Shown: positions 1-8,128 of the stretch, piece after piece | Numbering within the stretch: the first letter of the stretch is position 1 | Layout: each line of letters opens with the position of its first letter | NCBI RefSeq assembly: GCF_040105385.1 | Contig: NZ_JBEDNQ010000013.1 | Coordinates: 182,553-246,552, forward strand | Direction: 5' to 3' | Length of the DNA stretch: 64,000 nucleotides | Source of the DNA: Pseudonocardia nematodicida | Lineage (GTDB): Bacteria > Actinomycetota > Actinomycetes > Mycobacteriales > Pseudonocardiaceae | The notes under the pieces: model-generated | What the model was told of the DNA's origin: nothing | The model's database searches: none | The model's input: only the letters and a program-made list of their open reading frames with translations | Position numbers and translations under genes: made by a program

Positions 1-600
1 CCCGTCGTCGCCGACATCGGGTCCGGCCTGCTCACCCCGCACCCGCGGCTGCCCGACGAGCCGGACGCGTCGAGCACGCTGACCGCCGGCGCGGACCTGG
101 TGACCGCGTCCGGGGACAAGCTGCTCGGCGGCCCGCAGGCCGGGCTGCTGCTCGGCGGCGGGCAGCGCGGCGCGGAGCTGGTGGAGCGCGTGCGCCGGTT
201 CCCGCTGGCCCGGGCGGTACGGGTGGACAAGCTGACCCTGGCGGCGCTGGAGGCCTCCGTCACCGGCCCGCCGACGCCGGTCCGGGCGGCGCTGGACGCC
301 GACCCGGCCGACCTGCGGGCGCGGGCGTCCACACTGGCCGCCTCGCTCGCCGCGGACGGCGTCGACGCGTCCGCTGTGGACACCGTCGCCGGGGTCGGCG
401 GGGGTGGCGGCCCCGGGGTCGAGCTGCCCAGCGCGGCGGTGTCGCTGCCCGCCCGCTACGCCGACGCGCTGCGCGCCGGGGACCCCGCGGTGCTCGGCCG
501 GGTCGCCGACGGCCGCTGCCTGCTCGATCTGCGGGCGCTGCCGGCCCGCGACGACGACGTTCTCGCGGGGGCCGTACGCGCGGTCCGGCCCGGGGTCTGA
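1..600 (+). CDS. selA: L-seryl-tRNA(Sec) selenium transferase, C-terminal part
   Basis: The 5' end lies outside the window, so only the last 199 codons are present. SelA is the PLP enzyme that converts Ser-tRNA(Sec) to Sec-tRNA(Sec) using selenophosphate. The visible part carries the family motif SGDKLLGGPQAG (codons about 38-49), whose Lys is the PLP-binding residue, preceded by the typical DIGSGLL segment. The stop codon is 3 nt from the selB start, so the two are co-transcribed. The assignment is firm because of the PLP motif and the selB partner; selD and the tRNA-Sec gene must lie outside the window. Confidence 0.95.
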   Translation, partial: PVVADIGSGLLTPHPRLPDEPDASSTLTAGADLVTASGDKLLGGPQAGLLLGGGQRGAELVERVRRFPLARAVRVDKLTLAALEASVTGPPTPVRAALDADPADLRARASTLAASLAADGVDASAVDTVAGVGGGGGPGVELPSAAVSLPARYADALRAGDPAVLGRVADGRCLLDLRALPARDDDVLAGAVRAVRPGV

Positions 601-603
601 GCC

Positions 604-2415
604 GTGCACGTGCTCTGTACCGCCGGGCACGTCGACCACGGCAAGTCGACCCTGGTCCGGGCGCTGACCGGGATGGAACCCGACCGGTACGCCGAGGAGC
701 ACCGGCGCGGGATGACGCTCGACCTCGGCTTCGCCTGGACCACGCTGCCCGGACCCGGGGCGGTCGCGTTCGTCGACGTGCCGGGCCACGAGCGGTTCGT
801 CTCCACCATGCTCGCCGGCGCCGGGCCGGTCCCGGCCGCGCTGTTCGTCGTCGCCGCCGACGAGGGCTGGATGCCGCAGTCCGCCGAGCACGCCGACGCG
901 CTGGCCGCGGCCGGGCTGCGGCACGGGCTGCTGGTGATCAGCCGCGCCGACCTGCTGGACCCCGAGCTCGCGCGGGACGACGCCCGGGCCGAGCTCGCCG
1001 CCCGCGGGCTCGGCAGCTGGCCGGCGGTCGCGGTCTCCGGTCGCACCGGCGAGGGGCTCGACGCGCTGCGGACCGCGATCGCCGAGCTCGTCGCCGGGCT
1101 GCCGGCGCCCGACCCGGACGCCGCCGTCCGGATGTGGGTGGACCGGGCCTTCACCGTCCGCGGGTCCGGCACCGTCGTCACCGGCACGCTGGGCACCGGC
1201 ACCGTCCACCGTGGCCAGGAGCTCGAGCTCGACGGCGCCGGCGGCCGGATCGCGGTCACCGTCCGCGCGGTGCAGGAGCTCGGTGAGCCGGTCGAGACCG
1301 CCACCGGCGTAGCCCGGGTCGCGCTGAACCTGCGCGGGCTGCCCCGGGAGAAGGTGCGCCGGGGCGACGCGCTGCTCGACCCGCACGCCTGGCCGTCCGT
1401 CGTGGAGGCCGACGTGCGCCTGCACGGGATCGGCGGGCCCGCCCAGGTCCCCGACTCGCCCGTCGGGCTGACGCTGCACGCCGGTTCCGCGGCCGTCCCG
1501 GTGCGGGTCCGCCCGCTCGGCGACGACGTCGTCCGGCTCCGTCCGGACCGCCCGCTGCCGCTGCGCATCGGCGACCGGGCGGTGCTGCGCGACCCGGGGG
1601 CGCACCGCGTGGTGGCCGGGCTGACCGTGCTCGACCCGCAGCCCCCCGCCCTGCGCCGGCGCGGCGCGGCGCGGCGCCGGGCCGGGACGCTGGCCGCGGC
1701 GAGCGGAGTGCCGGACGCCGCCGGGGAGCTGTCCCGCCGCGGCGCGGTACGGACCGGTGACCTCGTCCGCTGGGGGGTGCCCGGACCGGAGGTGGCCGCG
1801 CTCGCCGCGCGGGTCCCGACGGCCGCCGGCTGGCTGCTCGATCCCACCCGCGCGACCGAGGCGGCCGAGGCGCTGGACCGCGCGGTCGCCGCGCACGACG
1901 CCGCCGACCCCCTCGACCCGGGGATCCCGCTCGCCGAGGCCCGCCGGGCGGCGGGGCTGCCGGACGTCGCGCTCGTCGCGGTCGCACTGGACCGGGCGGG
2001 CGACGGGGCGCCCGGCGGCCCGGTGGTGCGGGACGGCCGCGTCGTCCGCGCCGGCGACGACGGGCCGCCCGCCGCCGTCCTCGACGCCGCCCGGCAGCTG
2101 CACGCCGACCTGACCGCCGCGCCGTTCGCCGCACCGGACGCCGACCGGCTCGCCGCGCTCGGGCTGGGCCCGCGCGAGCTGGCGGCCCTCGAACGGGCCG
2201 GGGAGCTCCTGCGGCTCACTCCGGACGTGGCGCTGCTGCCGGACGCGCCGGACCGGGCCGTCGAGGTGCTGCGCGGCCTCGGCCCGGAGTTCACCCTCAG
2301 TGCCGCGCGGCAGGCGCTGGGCACGAGCCGGCGGGTCGCCGTGCCGCTGCTCGAGCTGCTGGGACGGCGGGGCCGTACCCTCCGGACGCCGGAGGGGACC
2401 CACCGGTTGAGGTGA
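604..2415 (+). CDS. selB: Selenocysteine-specific elongation factor SelB
   Basis: A 603-residue GTPase that delivers Sec-tRNA(Sec) to UGA codons marked by a SECIS hairpin. The GTG start follows the selA stop by 3 nt. G1 is GHVDHGKST (8-16), G3 is DVPGH (58-62) and the base-specificity motif is SRAD in place of NKxD, as in other SelB proteins. Two beta-barrel domains follow (about 170-340), and the Ala/Arg-rich C-terminal half fits the winged-helix repeats that bind the SECIS element. Length is usual for the family. No selenoprotein gene was recognised in this window. Confidence 0.96.
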   Translation: MHVLCTAGHVDHGKSTLVRALTGMEPDRYAEEHRRGMTLDLGFAWTTLPGPGAVAFVDVPGHERFVSTMLAGAGPVPAALFVVAADEGWMPQSAEHADALAAAGLRHGLLVISRADLLDPELARDDARAELAARGLGSWPAVAVSGRTGEGLDALRTAIAELVAGLPAPDPDAAVRMWVDRAFTVRGSGTVVTGTLGTGTVHRGQELELDGAGGRIAVTVRAVQELGEPVETATGVARVALNLRGLPREKVRRGDALLDPHAWPSVVEADVRLHGIGGPAQVPDSPVGLTLHAGSAAVPVRVRPLGDDVVRLRPDRPLPLRIGDRAVLRDPGAHRVVAGLTVLDPQPPALRRRGAARRRAGTLAAASGVPDAAGELSRRGAVRTGDLVRWGVPGPEVAALAARVPTAAGWLLDPTRATEAAEALDRAVAAHDAADPLDPGIPLAEARRAAGLPDVALVAVALDRAGDGAPGGPVVRDGRVVRAGDDGPPAAVLDAARQLHADLTAAPFAAPDADRLAALGLGPRELAALERAGELLRLTPDVALLPDAPDRAVEVLRGLGPEFTLSAARQALGTSRRVAVPLLELLGRRGRTLRTPEGTHRLR

Positions 2416-2481
2416 GCCGCTCCCCGGACCGGGTCCCGCTCCGACTGGCGGCCCACCCCGGCGGTGCCTACCGTCGTTGCG

Positions 2482-2940
2482 ATGACCGACTCCCGCCACC
2501 CCGGCCCCGGCGATCCGGACGGGACGCCCGGCGGGATCGTCAGCGCCGACCCGCCACCCCGCGTTCCCGGCGTCCCGGGCCTCCCCGACGTCACCGACAC
2601 CTCCGGCGGGTTGCGGATCGAGGTCGTGGCCCGCCCGGCGGGTGTCGTGGTGGTCTCGGTACAGGGTGAGCTCGACATGCTCACCGCCCCGGAGATGCGG
2701 CAGGAGGTCTCCGAGCGGCTGCGGACCGCGTCCCTGGTGGTGCTCGCACTCGACGGCGTCGCCTTCCTCGGCACGAGCGGCCTGGCCGCGCTGATCGAGC
2801 TCCGCGAGCAGGCACACCGGGACGGCGTCGAACTGCGACTCGCCTGTACGGAGCGCCGCGTGCTCCGCCCGCTCGGGATCGCGGGGCTGCACCACCTGTT
2901 CGACATCCACGACGACGTCGAGGCCGCATTGAACTCTTGA
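2482..2940 (+). CDS. STAS-domain anti-sigma factor antagonist
   Basis: A 152-residue protein with a Pro/Gly-rich N-terminal tail of about 45 residues followed by a single STAS domain. The segment LDGVAFLGTSGLAALIEL carries the Thr-Ser-Gly of the usual phosphorylation site. Such proteins bind RsbW-type kinases when unphosphorylated and release the sigma factor. I chose the ATG at 2482 over an in-frame GTG at 2464 because the six extra codons are not domain sequence; neither has a clear Shine-Dalgarno sequence. It stands alone 66 nt after selB and is not next to its kinase, but a second STAS gene with RsbW and SigF lies 4 kb downstream, so it may feed the same switch. Confidence 0.88.
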   Translation: MTDSRHPGPGDPDGTPGGIVSADPPPRVPGVPGLPDVTDTSGGLRIEVVARPAGVVVVSVQGELDMLTAPEMRQEVSERLRTASLVVLALDGVAFLGTSGLAALIELREQAHRDGVELRLACTERRVLRPLGIAGLHHLFDIHDDVEAALNS

Positions 2941-2941
2941 G

Positions 2942-2957
2942 TGTGACATAGGTCACT
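2942..2957 (+). promoter_or_regulatory. Crp/GlxR-like operator upstream of whiB
   Basis: TGTGACATAGGTCACT matches the CRP consensus TGTGA-N6-TCACA at 9 of 10 fixed positions. It begins 1 nt after the STAS stop codon and about 195 bp before the WhiB-like gene, in the only gap between them. It could also act as a weak hairpin (GTGAC/GTCAC arms). Confidence 0.45.
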
Positions 2958-3152
2958 CATGCGCAACGGGGAACGGGCGTGTACGCCCCGTCGATCACGT
3001 GTGAGCAGGGCCGATGGCCACCACGCGGCCGTCGTACGGGGCGCCCTGACACCGGACCGTGCCCGTCGCAGGTTTGATCTCGGGCTCCCTCGGGAAACGC
3101 AGCGACAACGCAGCCCGGCCGACCCCGGGGTCCCGACCGACGAGGTGAGCAC

Positions 3153-3485
3153 GTGAGCGACGTTTCCCGGCTTCCCGGCCCGATGGACGACGTCTGGCAG
3201 TGGCAGCGCCTCGGCGCGTGCCGCGGCATGGACAGCGCGGTCTTCTTCCACCCCGACGGCGAACGCAACCCGTCCCGCTCGCGGCGCACCGAGCGTGCCA
3301 AGCAGGTCTGCCGGGGCTGCCCGGTCGTCCAGGAGTGTCGCCGGTTCGCCCTCGCCAGCCGCGAGCCGTTCGGGGTCTGGGGCGGGCTCGGCGAGTCCGA
3401 ACGGCGCGCCATCCTCGAGCGCCGCGACGCCGCCGAGCGGCCCGCGGTCGTGGCGGAGGCGCCCGGGCTGGTCGCCGCCGGCTGA
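3153..3485 (+). CDS. whiB3: WhiB-family iron-sulfur transcription factor (WhiB3/WhiD type)
   Basis: A 110-residue Wbl protein. The four cluster ligands are Cys23, Cys53, Cys56 and Cys62, and the G[VI]WGG turn is at 74-78. The N-terminal stretch (LPGP..D.W.WQ..G.CRGMDS..FFHPDGER) closely matches what I recall of M. tuberculosis WhiB3 and Streptomyces WhiD rather than WhiB1, WhiB2 or WhiB7. These proteins hold a redox- and NO-sensitive [4Fe-4S] cluster and bind the primary sigma factor at promoters. GAGGTGA lies just upstream of the GTG start. It sits alone, downstream of a Crp-like palindrome. The exact paralogue assignment is an inference. Confidence 0.92.
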   Translation: MSDVSRLPGPMDDVWQWQRLGACRGMDSAVFFHPDGERNPSRSRRTERAKQVCRGCPVVQECRRFALASREPFGVWGGLGESERRAILERRDAAERPAVVAEAPGLVAAG

Positions 3486-3575
3486 CAGTCGTCCATCCCG
3501 AGCCCGCCACTGCGCCCGCGGTGGCGGGCCGTGTCGCATCCGGACATCGTGCCCGGACGTCCTGCCCGGACGCCG

Positions 3576-4169
3576 TCAGGCGGTCTCGGCGCACGCACCG
3601 TCCGGTACCGGGGCGGCCTGCGCGTAGTGCCCGACCGGGCCGTCGGCCAGCGGGCGGTACGGCAGCACCGGCAGCCCGTAGACCCGGGCGACCCGCCGTA
3701 CGGCCCGCCGGACGACCTCGATCTCCGGGTCCGCCACCGGGCCGGTCGTCGCGGGTGCCACGCAGAACGTGTGCTCGTCCGGGTCGAACCCGACGAGCTC
3801 GGACAGCGCGGCGACGAGATCGTCCTCGTCGCCGTCCTGCACGGTCCAGCGCAGCCCCAGCCGGTGCACCCGGACCCGGCCGGCGCCGATGCGGGGCACC
3901 GGCATCGTGACCGGCTCGGGATCCGGGGCCGGCTCGCCCGCGCCCGCCTCGCCGACGGGGCCGGCGTCGTCGGCGGGATAGTCCTCGGCCTCGGCCGGGG
4001 CGACCAGCCGCTGCGGTCCGGCCGGATCGGTACGGACGACCAACAGGTCGGTCTCCCCCACGCCGTCCGGCAACACGGACAGCCCGGTCCCGGTCCGGAC
4101 GACCTCGGCCTCGGTCAGCGCCACGGCCACCAGCCGGCGCGGCCGGGCCGCGTCCTGCCCCACGCCCAT
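3576..4169 (-). CDS. Hypothetical protein, function unknown
   Basis: A 197-residue, acidic, soluble protein with no signal peptide or membrane segment. I do not recognise the family. The ATG at 4169 is preferred because GAGGGG lies 6 nt upstream; a GTG directly before it (4172) would be only 3 nt from that site. Codon use and the lack of stops fit a real gene. The middle (about 65-95) is a low-complexity Pro/Glu/Asp linker joining two conserved-looking halves; the second ends in VRRAVRRVARVYGLPVLPYR. It is convergent with whiB. Confidence 0.7.
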   Translation of the reverse strand: MGVGQDAARPRRLVAVALTEAEVVRTGTGLSVLPDGVGETDLLVVRTDPAGPQRLVAPAEAEDYPADDAGPVGEAGAGEPAPDPEPVTMPVPRIGAGRVRVHRLGLRWTVQDGDEDDLVAALSELVGFDPDEHTFCVAPATTGPVADPEIEVVRRAVRRVARVYGLPVLPYRPLADGPVGHYAQAAPVPDGACAETA

Positions 4170-4190
4170 CACGTGCCCCTCGGATTCGCA

Positions 4191-4213
4191 CTACTGCTGT
4201 CGGGGGACAGTAG
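4191..4213. promoter_or_regulatory. Inverted repeat upstream of the hypothetical gene
   Basis: CTACTG and CAGTAG arms (6 bp, 11-nt spacer) lie 22-44 bp before the ATG at 4169. This is a possible operator. The rest of the gap to 4432 shows nothing recognisable. Confidence 0.3.
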
Positions 4214-4432
4214 ACCGCGCACGGAGCAACTCAGCGCGCCGAGATCGGCCCCGTTCGGACGAGTGGAGTCACCGGCTCCGCGAGCGGATCGGGCCGGTCC
4301 CGACGGGCCGCCGAACGTCCACGGAGGACTCCGGCGGCGCCGGTCGCGGCGATCACCGGTCGCCGCTCCGGGCCGGGCGGTCGAGCGGCCGGTCGCTCCC
4401 GCCGGCCGGTTCGCGGGGGCGGGGCGGCGGGC

Positions 4433-6751
4433 TCAGGCCGGGCCGTCGAGCCGGATCGCGAGCAGCGCGATGTCGTCGTCGAGCCGGGACGGCAGGCACA
4501 CCTCGAGCAGCTCCTCGACGACGGTCTCCGGCGCGGCGTCGGACGCCAGCCCGGCCAGCGTCCGCTCCAGCAGCTCGGCACGGGCGTCGGGGTCCTCGCC
4601 GACGATGTCGGTCAGGCCGTCGGTGTAGAACACCAGCAGCGACCCGGGGGGACAGGTGACCGACGCCTCGTCGCGGCTCGCCCCCGCGGCCCGGCCGAAG
4701 TCCGGCACCGCGCCGAGCATCGGCGAGTGGTGCTCGTCCAGCCGGGTGAGCGCCCCGTCCGGCGTGCGCAGCAGCGGGGCCGGATGCCCGGCGTTGGCGT
4801 AGCTCAGCGCGCGGCTGCCGTCCGCGGCGGCCGGTTCGAACCGGGCGTAGACCGCGGTCGCCATCGCCGCGATGTCGAGTCCCTGCACCAGCTGGTCGCA
4901 GCGGTCGAGCACCGACCCGGGCCGGTCCCCGCCCCAGGCGTAGGAGCGCAGCACACCGCGCAGCTGGCCCATCGCGGCCGCGGCGTTCAGGTCGTGGCCG
5001 ACGACGTCGCCGACCGCCGCGCCCACCGACCCGTTCGGCATCGGCAGCACGTCGTACCAGTCCCCGCCGACCTGGTTGCCGTCGGCGCCGACCAGGTAGC
5101 GCGCGGCCACGGCCATGCCCGGGACCTGCGGCAGCACCGGGAGCAGGCTGTGCTGCAGGGTCGCCGCGGCCGCCCGCTCGACCTCGTAGAGCCGGGCGTT
5201 GTCGACCGCCAGCCCTGCCCGCCCGGCGAGGTCGACGGCCAGGTGCAGGTCCCGCTGGGTGTAGCGGCGGCCGTAGGGGAACTGGGTGGCCAGCGTCATC
5301 AGGCCCAGCACGCGGCCGCGGCCGCGCAACGGCACGACGAGCGCCGAGCGCAGCCGCAGCCGCTCGTAGTCGTCGGCGGCCGCCGGGTCGTCCGGGTGCA
5401 GCTCGCGGCCGTCGTCGGGCAGGTCCTGCACCAGGTAGGGGTTCCCGTCCCGGATCGCGGCCGCGGCCTGCTCCTCGATCGGCGCGGTCCGCAGTGGACC
5501 GTCCCGGCCGAGCAGCTTCTCGTCGTCGCCGTCCCGTGCGGCGACGGCCATCCGCTCCCGGCTGCGGCCGTCCGGGATGTCGAGCAGGTCCACCGTGCAC
5601 AGGTCGGCGAGCTCGGGGACGACGATCCGGGCGAACCGGGAGCACGCGTCCGCGACGTCGAGCGCCGCGGTCATCTGGGTGGTCGCCTCGGCCAGCAGCC
5701 GCAGCTGCGCCCGGGCGGCCTCGGCGTCGGCGAGCGCGGCGCGCCGCTCCTGCTCGACGACGACCCGCTCGGTGACGTCGCTCTGCACGCCGACGAAGTT
5801 GACCAGCTCGCCGTCCCCGTCGTGCACCGGCGAGATCGAGATCTGGTTCCAGAACGCGGTGCCGTCCCGGCGGTAGTTCAGCAGCACCTCGGTGATCGGC
5901 CGCCGGTCGTGCAGGGCCTGCCGGATCCGCCGGACCGAGGCCCGGTCGGTGTTCGGGCCCTGCAGGAACCGGCAGTTCTTGCCGACGACCTCGTCGAGCG
6001 GGTAGCCGGTCAACCGCTCGAACGACGGGTTCACCCAGGCCAGCGGGTCGTCGTCGCGCTGCGGGTCGGAGATCGTGAACGACATCTCGGTCGCCAGCAC
6101 GGCGCGGTCGCGCAGGAACTCCATCCGGCTGCGGTCCCGGCCGCTGCCGTCGGAGTCGGCCAGCGGGAGCAGGACGGCCAGCGCGCGGGAGGGCCCGACC
6201 CCGGCCGACTCGCCGTCCGAACTGCCCGCCTGGGGATCGGCCAGCGCGAACCCGGTCACCCACACCAGAGTGCTGCTGGCCGTCCCGCCGTCGCCCGGCA
6301 CGGAGCCGGCGGCGCCCGCCTCGGCACCGCCGACCGGCGCCCCGTCGCGGTCGGGCACGAGCCCGGTCCCGTGCAGCGCGACCGGCACGCCCGGGACCGA
6401 CTCCCCGGCGGCGACCCGGGCCAGCGGGGACTCCTCACCGGCGAACGGCCGCCCGTCGAGGTCGGTCAGCCGGGCGGCCTCGCTCCACTCCCGGACACCG
6501 ATCGGCAGCCGGACGGCCTCCCCTGCCAGATCGAGGGCCGTGGAGTTGGCGTAGACGATCCGCCGCTCCGTGACGTCGATCATGAGGACGGCCACCTGCG
6601 CACCCCCGCGGACGTGCGGCATGGCCGGGGTGCTGGGCTGCTCGCCGAGTGACTCGGTGGACGTCGCGACCGCCTGGTCGACGGCGCGGTCCACGGCGTC
6701 GCCGGGCGGCCCGGCATCGACGGCCGGCACGTGGTCGGGATACCGGGACAC
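4433..6751 (-). CDS. LOV/PAS-GAF-PP2C (RsbU/SpoIIE-type) serine phosphatase, probable blue-light receptor
   Basis: A 772-residue cytoplasmic protein. A PAS-like domain (about 45-140) is followed by a LOV domain (about 195-320) with GKNCRFLQGPNTD; Cys260 in NCRFLQ is the residue that forms the light-driven flavin adduct in LOV proteins. NYRRDGTAFWN and FVGVQSDVT complete the LOV signature. A short helix leads to a GAF domain (about 345-500) and a C-terminal PPM/SpoIIE phosphatase (about 530-772) with GGDWYD (near 564), VGDVVGHD, YTDGLTD and DDDIALL metal-binding motifs. Its expected substrate is the phosphorylated STAS antagonist encoded divergently at 7156. The GTG at 6751 is the first codon before recognisable protein sequence; the frame stays open into the upstream 35-bp repeats, so a longer form cannot be excluded. 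Confidence 0.93.
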   Translation of the reverse strand: MSRYPDHVPAVDAGPPGDAVDRAVDQAVATSTESLGEQPSTPAMPHVRGGAQVAVLMIDVTERRIVYANSTALDLAGEAVRLPIGVREWSEAARLTDLDGRPFAGEESPLARVAAGESVPGVPVALHGTGLVPDRDGAPVGGAEAGAAGSVPGDGGTASSTLVWVTGFALADPQAGSSDGESAGVGPSRALAVLLPLADSDGSGRDRSRMEFLRDRAVLATEMSFTISDPQRDDDPLAWVNPSFERLTGYPLDEVVGKNCRFLQGPNTDRASVRRIRQALHDRRPITEVLLNYRRDGTAFWNQISISPVHDGDGELVNFVGVQSDVTERVVVEQERRAALADAEAARAQLRLLAEATTQMTAALDVADACSRFARIVVPELADLCTVDLLDIPDGRSRERMAVAARDGDDEKLLGRDGPLRTAPIEEQAAAAIRDGNPYLVQDLPDDGRELHPDDPAAADDYERLRLRSALVVPLRGRGRVLGLMTLATQFPYGRRYTQRDLHLAVDLAGRAGLAVDNARLYEVERAAAATLQHSLLPVLPQVPGMAVAARYLVGADGNQVGGDWYDVLPMPNGSVGAAVGDVVGHDLNAAAAMGQLRGVLRSYAWGGDRPGSVLDRCDQLVQGLDIAAMATAVYARFEPAAADGSRALSYANAGHPAPLLRTPDGALTRLDEHHSPMLGAVPDFGRAAGASRDEASVTCPPGSLLVFYTDGLTDIVGEDPDARAELLERTLAGLASDAAPETVVEELLEVCLPSRLDDDIALLAIRLDGPA

Positions 6752-7155
6752 GCCCGCGAGCGTAGTGGCGGTGAGCCGGGGGCAGCGCGTCAGGACCGAG
6801 GCACGGCGGTCGAGTGCCGAGGCAGCGGCACCGAGGCACGGCGGTCGAGTGCCGAGGCAGCGGCACCGAGGCACGGCGGTCGAGTGCCGAGGCAGCGGCA
6901 CCGAGGCACGGCGGTCGAGTGCCGAGGCAGCGGCACCGAGGTACCGAGGCGGGCGTGCCGGGCCCGGCGGTCCGGAGCCGAGGCGGCGGCACCGGCCGGT
7001 ATCGTCTGGGCAGGGCGACCCGCGGGGCGGCCGCGCCGGGACCCGGCCGGACTGTTGCGCGGCGGAGCCGGCTCATGTCCGCCCGGGTCGAGACCAGGGC
7101 CGTGCGGCACCGGTGAGAGCCACGGCGTCGACGCGTCGCGGCGTCCCACACGGAG
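6752..7155. other. Intergenic region between divergent LOV-phosphatase and STAS genes
   Basis: 404 bp with no convincing gene. It holds a tandem repeat (6795-6940) with a degenerate further copy ending near 6991, then the leader of the STAS gene. I did not find a clear SigF-type promoter (GTTT/GGGTA) in it. Confidence 0.7.
6795..6940. repeat. Four perfect 35-bp tandem repeats (minisatellite)
   Basis: Units at 6795-6829, 6830-6864, 6865-6899 and 6900-6934 are identical, followed by 6 bp of a fifth copy. Each unit contains GGCAC and GTGCC arms that could pair. The unit is not a multiple of three, so it is not a protein repeat. It lies 44-190 bp upstream of the LOV-phosphatase start and 215 bp upstream of the STAS gene. 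Confidence 0.97.
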
Positions 7156-7566
7156 GTGATTCCCCTGCCCGGATCCACGGCGGCGCAGCCGTCCCGGGAC
7201 GACGGCGGCCCGACCGGAACCGCCGATCTCGACGTGTCGTTCTCCGCACCGCGCGGTGGCCTCACGGTCCTGACGGTGCGGGGCGAGGTCGACACCCTCA
7301 CCGCACCACGGCTCGGCGTCGCCCTCGACGAGCTCCTCGACGACGGTGCCCCGGGGGGCTCCATCGCCGTCGATCTCGAGGCCGTCACCTTCCTCGCCTC
7401 GAGCGGTCTCGGCGTGTTGATCCACACCGCCCGGCGGGCCGCCCGCGACGGGAAGCAGCTCTACGTCGTCGCCACCAACCGGGCCGTCCTGCGTCCGCTG
7501 GAGGTGACCGGTTCGGCCCAGCTGTTCACCCTCGTCGCCGACCGGGACCAGATCCCGGGCCCCTGA
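7156..7566 (+). CDS. STAS-domain anti-sigma factor antagonist (RsbV-like)
   Basis: Up to 136 residues: a short variable tail, then a STAS domain with VRGEVDTLTAPRL and LEAVTFLASSGLGVLIH, whose Ser-Ser-Gly is the usual phosphorylation site. The first in-frame start, GTG 7156, lies inside a perfect Shine-Dalgarno GGAGGTGAT (7152-7160), so translation may really begin at the CTG at 7165, which is ideally spaced from it. It is divergent from the LOV phosphatase and is followed by the RsbW-like and SigF-type genes. In partner switching, its dephosphorylated form captures the kinase and frees the sigma factor. Confidence 0.9.
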   Translation: MIPLPGSTAAQPSRDDGGPTGTADLDVSFSAPRGGLTVLTVRGEVDTLTAPRLGVALDELLDDGAPGGSIAVDLEAVTFLASSGLGVLIHTARRAARDGKQLYVVATNRAVLRPLEVTGSAQLFTLVADRDQIPGP

Positions 7567-7681
7567 CCGCCGGGCCCGACCCGCGCTGCACGACGGGGCG
7601 CGGCGGGCCATGATCACCGCGCCGGCGCGTACGCCTCGTGACCGGCCGCACCGACCACCACCGGACGAAAGGACCCCCCGC

Positions 7682-8128
7682 GTGGCCCAGGAGGACATCC
7701 CCAGCGACCTCGCCGACCGCGGCACCGCGGGCGCTGCGGGAGCTGCGACCGTCGAGATCCGGACCGCGGCCCGCCCCGCGCTGATCCCGACGGTGCGCGC
7801 GGTCGCGTCGGACCTGGCGGCCCGGGCGGACTTCGACCTCGACGCCATCTCCGACCTGCGGATGGCGGTCGACGAGGCGTGCGCGACGCTCGTCGGGCTC
7901 GCCGCGCCCGGTTCCGCGCTGGAGTGCACGTTCGACGTGCACGGCGAGCGGATCGACGTCACCGCGCGGGTGGACACCCCGGCCGACGCGGCACTGCCGA
8001 CCGACAGCTTCGGCTGGCGGGTGCTGCAGACCCTCGCCGACCACGTCGCGGCCGAGACCGGTGAGGAGGGCGAGGGGCACTCCGCCCTCATCATCCGGCT
8101 GCACAAGCTCGCCGGACCCGGGCTGTGA
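7682..8128 (+). CDS. RsbW-like anti-sigma factor, histidine-kinase-type ATPase fold
   Basis: A 148-residue protein with an HATPase_c fold: LRMAVDEACATLVG (N box region), then SFGWRVLQTLADHV (G region). The N-box Asn of classical RsbW is replaced (DEACAT), as I recall also for actinobacterial UsfX-type proteins. It is expected to bind the sigma factor encoded next and to phosphorylate the STAS antagonist. The GTG at 7682 has AAAGGA 10 nt upstream; a longer frame back to 7610 has no site. Its TGA overlaps the sigma-factor GTG by 4 nt, so the pair is translationally coupled. Confidence 0.9.
   Translation: MAQEDIPSDLADRGTAGAAGAATVEIRTAARPALIPTVRAVASDLAARADFDLDAISDLRMAVDEACATLVGLAAPGSALECTFDVHGERIDVTARVDTPADAALPTDSFGWRVLQTLADHVAAETGEEGEGHSALIIRLHKLAGPGL

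Noticed and set aside
2959..3156. Small 65-codon gene upstream of whiB
   Set aside because: It is Arg-rich with no ribosome-binding site, overlaps the whiB start and its probable promoter, and has no recognisable feature.
456..3539. A 1,027-codon open frame on the minus strand across selB and whiB
   Set aside because: It is Arg/Ser/Pro-rich with no domain, lies opposite selB, STAS and whiB genes whose products are clearly recognisable, and is explained by the high GC content suppressing stops. Similar long shadows occur opposite dinG, boxB/boxC and the ABC operon.
6795..6940. CRISPR array
   Set aside because: The 35-bp units are directly adjacent with no spacers and no cas genes are present; it is a tandem repeat.
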